Source of the DNA: CAYJCL01 sp964370475 | GTDB taxonomy: Bacteria; Bacillota_I; Bacilli_A; RF39; UBA660 | DNA: 9,132 bases | Direction: 5' to 3' | Assembly (NCBI GenBank): GCA_964370475.1 | Contig: CAYJJI010000029.1 | Coordinates: forward strand, 1 to 9,132 | Shown here: positions 1-5,358 of the stretch, one piece after another | Numbering within the stretch: the stretch's first letter is position 1 | Layout: the number at the start of each line of letters is the position of its first letter | Translations under genes and position numbers: made by a program | The notes under the pieces: model-generated | Database searches by the model: none | Told to the model about the DNA's origin: nothing | The model's input: only the letters and a program-made list of their open reading frames with translations

Positions 1-576
1 TTGTTGCATTGGTTGTGCTTGTTGTACTGGCGCAGTCGGTTGCACATTTTGTTGTGTAGTTTGTTGTGTCGGTTGTTGTGCTGGTTGATTAGCTTCAGTA
101 ACATTATTGTTAATATACGCAACTATTCTATATAAATATTCTTCTATTTTACTAAATGGTTTCATAGTCTTCTTGTTAGTTATAATACTTATTATAAATG
201 TAAATTTTGCTAATGTAATAGCAAGATTTACTAAAGCTGTAATTATAGGTACTATGTACAATGTTACTACTTTAAATATTGTAGTAATAAATTCTGGTTT
301 AGTAATATCTACTTCGAAATCGTATAAGATAGCAAATATGTTATCGATACCACTATCTAAAATATTAATTCCACTAGTTATTATTGACCATGCAGTACTA
401 AATAATAAACATCCTAATAATAGAGCAACAGTTTTTATTAATATACCTTTTACATTTTCGAAGTTATTCGATAACATAACTAAACCTGTTACTAGTACTA
501 ATACTGTCCATCCACCAAATAATGAACTTAATATAATTATTGATAGAATATTTGGATTTATTTTGTAATCTTTCAT
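1..576 (-). CDS. Small multi-pass membrane protein with Gln/Pro-rich tail (partial, 3' end off the left edge)
   Basis: Reading the minus strand from ATG at 576-574 gives 192 codons open to the window edge, so the C-terminus is missing. The start follows a good ribosome site (AGAAGGGAG, 589-581). The N-terminus (MKDYKINPN) leads into hydrophobic helices at about residues 11-36 and 46-69, then a long hydrophobic stretch at about 96-132 that could be one long or two short helices. A charged linker (TNKKTMKPFSKIEEYLYR) leads to a low-complexity tail from about residue 163 made mostly of Gln, Pro, Thr and Ala (13 Gln in the last 30 residues seen). It lies 20 bases downstream of the ATP-grasp gene on the same strand but has its own extended -10 inside that gene's last codons. 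I do not recognise the family. Hydrophobic helices plus a polar disordered tail suggest a membrane anchor that displays a flexible arm. The side of the membrane and the function are unknown. Confidence 0.8.
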   Translation of the reverse strand, partial: MKDYKINPNILSIIILSSLFGGWTVLVLVTGLVMLSNNFENVKGILIKTVALLLGCLLFSTAWSIITSGINILDSGIDNIFAILYDFEVDITKPEFITTIFKVVTLYIVPIITALVNLAITLAKFTFIISIITNKKTMKPFSKIEEYLYRIVAYINNNVTEANQPAQQPTQQTTQQNVQPTAPVQQAQPMQQ

Positions 577-596
577 TTTTACTCCCTTCTATATGC

Positions 597-1598
597 TTAC
601 ATTATATCATGTTTTTTTATTTCTTTTAAGACATAATTTATAATTTCTTTTTTACCTTTTCTTGCTGATACTTGAACTACGTCAAAGCCAGGTCTTCTAT
701 TACCTTCAATAATTATAGGACCTTTATTAGTAATTGATACATCCCAACCAACAACTTTTATTTTATCACTTTCTAATGCTGCTTTTAAAACCATTTCTTT
801 GATTTCGTTCCAATTTGGAATTTGAAAATTAGTTATTTTCGTTTTTGATACTGGATGAATATCAAATTCTTTTAGATCTTTGTCAAGAGCTGGTCTTAGT
901 AATTTTCCTGATTCTAAGTCTATTTCTGTTGCCATGCCACCGGCATGAAAGTTATCAACACTGTTGATACCATTACCAATACGAAGACATGCATACAATA
1001 TTTCTGGTTTACCAGCATTATTGAATGTCATGATTCGCATTGTGTTGCAACTATTTTTACATAATTTGTTCATTTCATCATGTTGAATTACTAATTCTTC
1101 TAAGAAAATTTTATTTTTTTTACAATTTTCGTAATAGTTTTTGATGTTCTTAATATCTTTAGTATAAACCTTTTCAACATCTGCACCACCTAAACCATCA
1201 TATGGTTTAGAAATAAATACAGAGTGGTTTTTTAAGAATTTTTTAAAATCATCTAGCGTTGTTTTTTCTGGTACTAAAAAATCTCTTTTAGTATATTCTT
1301 TAAAATCTTCTAAGAAATCTGGTTTAATAGTATATCTTTTTTTATATTTAGAAGGGCTTGCTATTTCATAAAATTTATTTTGAATTTTAATACCAGCATA
1401 AGTCTTTTTTTCTTTGTGTGTTTTGTTATAGAATTGATAGTTTAAGTAATCAGTTAAACCCATTCCATATTTTATTACACTAAAGTAAGTATCCATTAGT
1501 AATAATGAATAACTTTTCTTTTCTTTTTTTGCTATTTTTTTTAATTTGTTTTTAAATTTTTTAGTGTCTGCACTAAAAATGTAGCTATAAAATGCCAT
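597..1598 (-). CDS. Sugar-transfer-associated ATP-grasp enzyme (PF14397-like)
   Basis: A 333-residue ATP-grasp protein. Family hallmarks are a nucleotide-binding segment FISKPYDGLGGADVEKV at 128-144 (Lys131), EE at 168-169, NTMR at 185-188, LRIGNG then VDNFHAGG at 205-221, IPNWNEI at 260-266, and GWDVSITNKGPIIIEGN at 284-300, with Asp286, Glu298 and Asn300 as probable metal/ATP ligands. This pattern is that of the stand-alone ATP-grasp family called sugar-transfer associated, found near cell-surface polysaccharide genes. Such enzymes are expected to join a carboxylate to an amine using ATP, but the substrates are not known. The Lys-rich N-terminus (about 11-30) could contact the membrane or an acidic partner. 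The frame stays open 12 codons further upstream, but the promoter (TGATATAAT) lies in that extension and AGGTGA sits just before ATG 1598, so 1598 is the better start. There are no obvious sugar-transfer genes next to it; the divergent flippase is the only envelope neighbour. Confidence 0.85.
   Translation of the reverse strand: MAFYSYIFSADTKKFKNKLKKIAKKEKKSYSLLLMDTYFSVIKYGMGLTDYLNYQFYNKTHKEKKTYAGIKIQNKFYEIASPSKYKKRYTIKPDFLEDFKEYTKRDFLVPEKTTLDDFKKFLKNHSVFISKPYDGLGGADVEKVYTKDIKNIKNYYENCKKNKIFLEELVIQHDEMNKLCKNSCNTMRIMTFNNAGKPEILYACLRIGNGINSVDNFHAGGMATEIDLESGKLLRPALDKDLKEFDIHPVSKTKITNFQIPNWNEIKEMVLKAALESDKIKVVGWDVSITNKGPIIIEGNRRPGFDVVQVSARKGKKEIINYVLKEIKKHDIM
601..609 (-). promoter_or_regulatory. 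Extended -10 promoter for the Gln-tail membrane protein
   Basis: The minus strand reads TGATATAAT, a TG-n-TATAAT extended -10, overlapping the last codons and stop of the ATP-grasp gene. The expected transcript start is around 594, leaving a leader of about 18 bases that holds the ribosome site. No convincing -35 is visible, as is usual for extended -10 promoters. Prediction from motif only. Confidence 0.5.
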
Positions 1599-1614
1599 AT
1601 AATCACCTGTACAT

Positions 1615-1623
1615 ATTATATCA
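1615..1623 (-). promoter_or_regulatory. Extended -10 promoter for the ATP-grasp gene
   Basis: The minus strand carries TGATATAAT. The predicted transcript start (about 1608) falls at the first base of the AGGTGATT ribosome site, giving a leader of only about 10 bases before ATG 1598. No good -35 is seen at the 17-18 base distance. Motif-based. Confidence 0.5.
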
Positions 1624-1651
1624 AATATCGACAAGAAATTTAAGTTTTTTA

Positions 1652-1660
1652 TGATATTTT
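1652..1660 (+). promoter_or_regulatory. Possible -10 for the cse60-flippase transcript
   Basis: The plus strand reads TGATATTTT, a weak extended -10 placed 16 bases before the cse60 start. A TCGACA at 1628-1633 is too far away (21 bases) for a good -35. It is the best candidate in the 77-base divergent intergenic region. Confidence 0.3.
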
Positions 1661-1675
1661 TATTTTGGTGATTAT

Positions 1676-1852
1676 ATGAAAATTAAAATATTTGATGAAA
1701 GTCATGAAAAAGATCTTGAAATAAAGTTGAATGAATTTATAAGTAGTAAAATATGTGATATAATTGATATTAAGTATCAAGTGGCTGTTTCAGTATTTGG
1801 TGAAGAACAAATATTTTGTTTTTCAGCCTTGGTGCAATATGAAGAAAAATGA
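1676..1852 (+). CDS. cse60: Cse60-family small acidic protein (sporulation protein Cse60, PF10957-like)
   Basis: A 58-residue frame beginning MKIKIFDESHEKDLEIKLNE and running through IIDIKYQVAVSVFGEEQIFCFSALVQYEEK (listed here in parts) to a TGA stop. The order of an N-terminal KIKIFDE, H-E-K-D-L-E, N-E-F, then IDIKYQVAVS and a final Q-I-F-C-F-S-A-L-V-Q-Y is what I recall for the Cse60 family of Bacilli. In Bacillus subtilis Cse60 is a small protein made under sporulation sigma-E control with no known biochemical role. Homologues also occur in bacteria not known to sporulate. The ribosome site is GGTGAT at 1667-1672, four bases before ATG. It lies 10 bases before the flippase gene and is probably cotranscribed with it. 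The small size and the pattern match make the family call fairly secure; any sporulation role here is inference. Confidence 0.8.
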   Translation: MKIKIFDESHEKDLEIKLNEFISSKICDIIDIKYQVAVSVFGEEQIFCFSALVQYEEK

Positions 1853-1862
1853 GTGGTTTGAA

Positions 1863-3503
1863 ATGAAAAAAAGTTCGTTTGTTGAAGGAACTATTTTAGC
1901 TACGGTTGCAATATTTATTGTTAAGATATTAGGAATGTTATATGTTATTCCTTTTTATGCAATGATAGGTATTCAAGCGGGAGCGTTGTATGCTTATGCT
2001 TATAATATTTATGTAATATTTTTGGATATATCGACTGCTGGTATTCCTTTAGCTATATCTAAGTTAGTTAGTGAGTATCAAACTCTTGGAATGTTAGAAG
2101 CCAAGAAAAGAGTTTATAAGATAGGGTTAAGTTTTATTGGTTTAATATCTATAGGATGTTTTATTTTATTATTCTTGTTTGCTCCACAGGTAAGTAGTTT
2201 ATTACTAGGTGATTTAAGTGGGGGTAATAGTGTAAGTGATGTTACTATAGTTATTAGAGTTGTATCTTTCGCTTTATTAATTATTCCATTTTTAAGTGTA
2301 AGTAAGGGATATTTACAAGGACATAAGGTTATTAATATCTCTTCTTTTAGTCAAGTAATTGAACAAATTGTAAGAATAGGAGTCATTTTAATCGGCTGTT
2401 ATTTAGCTATTTATGTGTTTAAGTTAGATATGACTATTACTGTAGCTATTGCTATTAGTGGAGCTATATTTGGTGGTATTATTGCTTATTTATATGTTTG
2501 TAGAAAAATCAAGTTAAATAAAAGTGAACTTGGTTTAGTAGATTATGATGTTAGTGATGATGTTACTAATAAAGACATTTTCAAGAAAATTTTATCTTAT
2601 GCAGTACCTTTTATTATTATTAATACAGTATTTAGTTTGTATAATTTTGTTGATATGGTATTCATATTAAGAACTTTGGATTATTTAAATTTCAATGCTA
2701 TTGATGTAGAGTTTATTACGAGTTCAATTACTACTTGGAGTGGTAAGATAAGTATGATAGTTTCTAGTATTGCTATGGGGATGACTGTGAGTTTAATTCC
2801 TATTATAGTCGAAGCTTTTACTAAAAAGGATTTTAATGAAGTTAGTAAAAAGTTAAATCAAGCATTGCAAATGATATTATTAATATCATTGCCAATGAGT
2901 GTTGGTATTTCTTTACTTGCTAAACCAATATGGAGTGTTTTTTACGGACTTGAAAATGGATATGGACCAATGATTTTATCAATAACTATATTTGTTACTT
3001 TGGTAGGAAATATATATATGATAACTTCATCAACGTTACAATCTTTAAATAAATTTAAATTAGTTTATAAGTCTGCTATATTTGGGTTATTGATTAATTT
3101 ATTTTTAGATATTCCGTTGATGTTACTTTATAATTTATTTGACTTAGCTCCTTTGGGAGCTCCTACCGCTAGTATAATTGGATTAACCTTTAGTTTTACT
3201 TACATTTTATATAGTTTGAAAAAGGAACATCAATTAAGTTATGCTAAAACAAATAAGTTAGTTGGTAATTTAATTATACCTATTGGACTTATGATTGTTG
3301 TTGTTTTAATTACTAAGTCTTTAATTCCTGTTAATTATGATAATATAATATCTACTATATTTTATATAGGAATAAATTCTTTAGTGGGTGGAGCAGTTTA
3401 TGTTGGTTATATTATGAAATTTAAAATTATGAAAAGAGTATTTGGAGATGGGTTATATAATAGTCTAATAAAAAAACTTACTTTTGGTAAGTTTGGAAAT
3501 TAG
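1863..3503 (+). CDS. MurJ/YtgP (SpoVB-type) lipid-linked oligosaccharide flippase, MOP superfamily
   Basis: A 546-residue integral membrane protein with about 14 hydrophobic helices, close to the size of Bacillus YtgP. The N-terminus MKKSSFVEGT followed by a first helix ending KILGMLYVIPF, then AGALYAYAYNIY and STAGIPLAISKLVSEY, is the typical opening of the Firmicutes MurJ/YtgP/SpoVB group. These proteins move lipid-linked sugar intermediates, for MurJ the peptidoglycan precursor lipid II, across the cytoplasmic membrane. Other landmarks are SKGYLQGHK in the middle of the N-half and LGAPTASIIGLT near helix 12. In this subfamily, as I recall, the first helix often carries two Arg; here one position is Lys21 and the other appears to be Val28, a possible difference in the cavity. 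Upstream in-frame starts at 1764 and 1839 lie inside cse60 and lack ribosome sites. GAGTGG at 1851-1856 supports ATG 1863. Whether the substrate is lipid II or another lipid-linked glycan cannot be told from sequence. Its stop interlocks with that of the convergent gene. Confidence 0.85.
   Translation: MKKSSFVEGTILATVAIFIVKILGMLYVIPFYAMIGIQAGALYAYAYNIYVIFLDISTAGIPLAISKLVSEYQTLGMLEAKKRVYKIGLSFIGLISIGCFILLFLFAPQVSSLLLGDLSGGNSVSDVTIVIRVVSFALLIIPFLSVSKGYLQGHKVINISSFSQVIEQIVRIGVILIGCYLAIYVFKLDMTITVAIAISGAIFGGIIAYLYVCRKIKLNKSELGLVDYDVSDDVTNKDIFKKILSYAVPFIIINTVFSLYNFVDMVFILRTLDYLNFNAIDVEFITSSITTWSGKISMIVSSIAMGMTVSLIPIIVEAFTKKDFNEVSKKLNQALQMILLISLPMSVGISLLAKPIWSVFYGLENGYGPMILSITIFVTLVGNIYMITSSTLQSLNKFKLVYKSAIFGLLINLFLDIPLMLLYNLFDLAPLGAPTASIIGLTFSFTYILYSLKKEHQLSYAKTNKLVGNLIIPIGLMIVVVLITKSLIPVNYDNIISTIFYIGINSLVGGAVYVGYIMKFKIMKRVFGDGLYNSLIKKLTFGKFGN
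3470..3494 (-). terminator. Rho-independent terminator of the Gln/Met-rich gene, inside the flippase 3' end
   Basis: On the minus strand, just after the stop at 3502-3500, AAACTTAC (3494-3487) pairs with GTAAGTTT (3481-3474) over a CAAAA loop and runs into seven T (3476-3470). The stem is AT-rich, so its strength is moderate. On the plus strand the same hairpin has no T-run after it, so it serves only the minus-strand gene. Confidence 0.6.
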
Positions 3504-3990
3504 ACCATGTACATATTAGTAGAATAATCTTTAGTACTTCCTGCTAGTTGGTTTTCTAGTTTTGTAACTCTTGATTCTAAATTATTAATAGCTTTTTCTA
3601 TATTTTCTAATTGATTAGGAAATGTATTGCTTGGTCCTGAATAGAAGCTTTGACTTGCTTGACTTGATTGTATTGGTGCTGGATACATTGGAGTTTGATT
3701 ATATGCTTGTTGCATAGTTTGTGGTTGCGTCATTGGTTGTTGCATCATTTGTGGTTGCATCATAGGTTGCATAGGCATAGTCATCTGTGNNNNNNNNNNN
3801 NNNNNNNNNNNNNNNNNNNNNNNNNNNNNNNNNNNNNNNNNNNNNNNNNNNNNNNNNNNNNNNNNNNNNNNNNNNNNNNNNNNNNNNNNGGTTGTTGCAT
3901 CATTTGTGGTTGCATCATAGGTTGCATAGGCATAGTCATCTGTGATGACATTCCAGCACTTTGAAAAAATGTATTTCGATCTTTTTTCAA
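3500..3990 (-). CDS. Gln/Met/Pro-rich small protein with C-terminal coiled coil, gene interrupted by a 100-N scaffold gap
   Basis: The N-terminal part is read right of the gap (KKDRNTFFQSAGMSSQ then MTMPMQPMM) and the C-terminal part left of it. Both contain the same QMTMPMQPMMQPQMMQQ segment, because a 55-base sequence is present identically on each side. As written, the two halves are out of frame. Overlapping the two copies gives one uninterrupted frame of 114 codons from GTG 3999, or 111 from TTG 3990. TTG 3990 is preferred because AAAGGGGTG (4005-3997) then sits six bases upstream, whereas GTG 3999 lies within that ribosome site. The protein has a near-tandem 10-residue repeat (QPMMQPQMMQ / QPMTQPQTMQ), a Ser/Pro/Tyr linker, then a heptad-like segment LENIEKAINNLESRVTKLEN suited to coiled-coil oligomerisation. 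No signal peptide or membrane helix is seen. I do not recognise the family. The length is uncertain if the gap hides extra repeats. Confidence 0.7.
3735..3789. repeat. 55-base direct copy, left side of gap
   Basis: Identical over all 55 bases to 3890-3944 on the other side of the N run, same orientation. The copy starts GGTTGTTGCATC and ends CATCTGTG, exactly at the gap edge. A perfect overlap of this length is what contig ends sharing one assembly k-mer look like. Confidence 0.95.
3790..3889. other. Assembly gap of exactly 100 N
   Basis: One hundred undetermined bases, a conventional filler size rather than a measured distance. It interrupts the Gln/Met-rich gene. Removing the 100 N plus one 55-base copy (155 bases) restores the frame. 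Confidence 0.98.
3890..3944. repeat. 55-base direct copy, right side of gap
   Basis: Exact duplicate of 3735-3789. It starts at the first called base after the gap. Confidence 0.95.
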
Positions 3991-3991
3991 A

Positions 3992-4020
3992 TTGAACACC
4001 CCTTTATAAAATTATATGTT
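3992..4020 (+). promoter_or_regulatory. Possible promoter for trmB
   Basis: TTGAAC at 3992-3997 and TATGTT at 4015-4020 are 17 bases apart, each with four of six consensus positions. The transcript would start near 4027. It lies in the short divergent region shared with the minus-strand gene. Confidence 0.35.
4011..4016 (-). promoter_or_regulatory. -10 hexamer for the Gln/Met-rich gene
   Basis: The minus strand reads TATAAT followed by TTTATAAAGGGG. The expected transcript start (about 4004) is at or just before the ribosome site. The -35 region (around GTCACT) is poor. It overlaps the divergent trmB promoter region. Confidence 0.4.
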
Positions 4021-4041
4021 TAAAATAGAAAGTAGTGACTT

Positions 4042-4680
4042 ATGAGAATAAGAAATTTAAAAAATTCAAAAGAAATATTAGAATCTAGTAAATATTTATT
4101 AGAAAGACCAGAGGAATATAAAGGTAAATTTAATGAATTATTTGGAAATGATAATGAATTACGTTTAGAAATAGGAATGGGTAAAGGAGATTTTATTATT
4201 GGAATGGCTAAGGCTTATCCTAATATTAATTTTATTGGTTTAGAACGATATGATTCGATAGTAGCTAGAGCTTTACAAAAATTAGAATGTGAAAATTTAC
4301 CTAATCTTAAAATTATTAAGACGGATGCTTTATTACTAAGTAATGTATTTGATAAAGAAATTGATGTTATTCATTTGAATTTTTCTGATCCTTGGCCGAA
4401 AGATCGCCATGCAAAGAGAAGATTAACTTCCCATGTTTTTTTAAATATTTATGATAATATCTTTAAAGGAGATGCTTTAATTATTCAAAAAACTGATAAT
4501 GTGTCTTTGTATGAAAGTAGTTTAGTATCTTTATCTACTTATGGATATGTGTTAAAAGAGGTTTCTTTAGATTTAGAGAATACTGATATATTTAATGTAG
4601 AAACAGAGTATGAAAGAAAATTTAAGAAAAAGGGATTTAAGATAAATTATTTGAGGGTAGAAAAAAAGTTATCTAAGTGA
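4042..4680 (+). CDS. trmB: tRNA (guanine-N7-)-methyltransferase TrmB
   Basis: This 212-residue enzyme methylates N7 of G46 in the variable loop of tRNAs using S-adenosylmethionine. The length is that of Bacillus TrmB. Visible family signatures are the SAM-binding loop EIGMGKGDFI at 43-52, NFIGLERYDSIVARA at 63-77 with Glu68, the acidic TDA at 94-96, the catalytic/tRNA-binding block NFSDPWPKDRHAKRRL at 113-128 (Asp116, Pro117, Trp118), and TEYERKF at 188-194 near the C-terminus. All key residues are present. The ribosome site before ATG 4042 is weak (AGTAGTGACTT). The TGA stop overlaps the promoter of the next gene, so trmB may be transcribed alone or read through into the lipoprotein operon. 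Confidence 0.97.
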   Translation: MRIRNLKNSKEILESSKYLLERPEEYKGKFNELFGNDNELRLEIGMGKGDFIIGMAKAYPNINFIGLERYDSIVARALQKLECENLPNLKIIKTDALLLSNVFDKEIDVIHLNFSDPWPKDRHAKRRLTSHVFLNIYDNIFKGDALIIQKTDNVSLYESSLVSLSTYGYVLKEVSLDLENTDIFNVETEYERKFKKKGFKINYLRVEKKLSK

Positions 4681-4686
4681 TATAAT
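4678..4686 (+). promoter_or_regulatory. Extended -10 promoter of the lipoprotein-YtxH operon
   Basis: TGATATAAT, its TGA being the trmB stop codon. No good -35 is seen. The expected transcript start is near 4693, inside the palindrome at 4688-4699. Confidence 0.5.
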
Positions 4687-4687
4687 T

Positions 4688-4699
4688 GTTACTAGTAAC
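4688..4699. promoter_or_regulatory. Perfect 12-base palindrome, candidate operator
   Basis: GTTACTAGTAAC is its own reverse complement. It sits one base after the -10 hexamer, over the predicted transcript start and just before GGAGG, where a bound dimeric repressor would block transcription. As RNA it would leave only a two-base loop, so it is more plausible as a DNA site than as a hairpin. The cognate regulator is unknown. Confidence 0.4.
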
Positions 4700-4710
4700 G
4701 GAGGATGTTG

Positions 4711-5346
4711 ATGAAGAAATTAGTTCTATTAGTAGTAATGGTTTTGTTTACTACTGGTTGTGAAAATATTAATTCTTTATCTTTAGATGAAGTAGTTACT
4801 ATTGCTACTGAGGATAAGATGGAGATATATAATCAACATCGTCAAGGATATAAGTATTATATTCCTAAAGGGATGAGAATTGTTGATTATAGTGAATATA
4901 ATGAAGTTTTAACTGATTCTAATTATACTTATTATTTATTTATTGAAGTAGTTGGTTTTATTAATAAAACTATTACTGATTATGAAATTAATGATGATGT
5001 TTTTTATTCTAATACAATAGATTTTCATGATAAATTTGGATACATAGAAGTTGAATTGTTAGAAAATGAAAAATATTTAGTTGAAATCATTTATAATTAT
5101 GCTAAAATGGAAGTGATAGTTGACAAGGTAGATGTTAATGTGGCTATATTTAATTCTTTAAACATACTTTCGTCAATTTATTATAATGAAGTAATGCTTA
5201 GTAGTTTGGTTGGAGAAAATGTATTTAATTATAAGGAAACTGAGTTCAAGATTTATGAACCAGAAAATGATAGTAATTTCTTATATTATTCTGAACAAAC
5301 AGATGATTTAATAGAAGATGATTATGATTCTGATTTGATTAAGTAG
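4711..5346 (+). CDS. Putative lipoprotein of unknown family
   Basis: A 211-residue protein beginning MKKLVLLVVMVLFTTGCEN: two Lys, a hydrophobic core and Cys17 in an F-T-T-G-C lipobox, so probable lipid attachment at Cys17 and exposure on the outer face of the membrane. T at -3 makes the lipobox slightly unusual but allowed. The mature part is acidic and Tyr-rich, with alternating hydrophobic residues suggesting beta-strands (KYYIPKGMRIVDYSEY, NYTYYLFIEVVGF, FGYIEVELLENEKYLVEIIY), and ends in an acidic tail (TDDLIEDDYDSD). No domain is recognised. ATG 4711 is chosen over ATG 4705 because GGAGG (4700-4704) directly abuts 4705 but lies six bases from 4711. It is the first gene of the probable operon; the next gene starts 12 bases after its stop. 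Confidence 0.85.
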   Translation: MKKLVLLVVMVLFTTGCENINSLSLDEVVTIATEDKMEIYNQHRQGYKYYIPKGMRIVDYSEYNEVLTDSNYTYYLFIEVVGFINKTITDYEINDDVFYSNTIDFHDKFGYIEVELLENEKYLVEIIYNYAKMEVIVDKVDVNVAIFNSLNILSSIYYNEVMLSSLVGENVFNYKETEFKIYEPENDSNFLYYSEQTDDLIEDDYDSDLIK

Positions 5347-5358
5347 GAAGGTGTAGAC

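Noticed and set aside
485..495. Second copy of the GTTACTAGTA sequence resembling the 4688-4699 palindrome
   Set aside because: It is inside coding sequence (Val-Thr-type codons of the membrane protein), is not a perfect palindrome over 12 bases, and no promoter is near.
107..568. Plus-strand open frame of 153 codons
   Set aside because: It is antisense to the membrane protein at 1-576, which has a proper ribosome site, promoter and sensible protein composition. The plus frame starts without a ribosome site.
1764..1862. Longer flippase start at 1764
   Set aside because: The extension overlaps cse60 in another frame, lacks a ribosome site and adds residues not expected before the usual MKKSSF start.
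3735..3944. CRISPR-like or mobile-element direct repeats
   Set aside because: Only two copies, in frame with a coding repeat and abutting a 100-N scaffold filler. Assembly overlap explains them better.
3668..3964. Plus-strand frame rich in Trp, His, Leu and Cys across the gap
   Set aside because: It is the complement of the Gln/Met repeat codons and contains the N run. Its composition is that of an antisense shadow.
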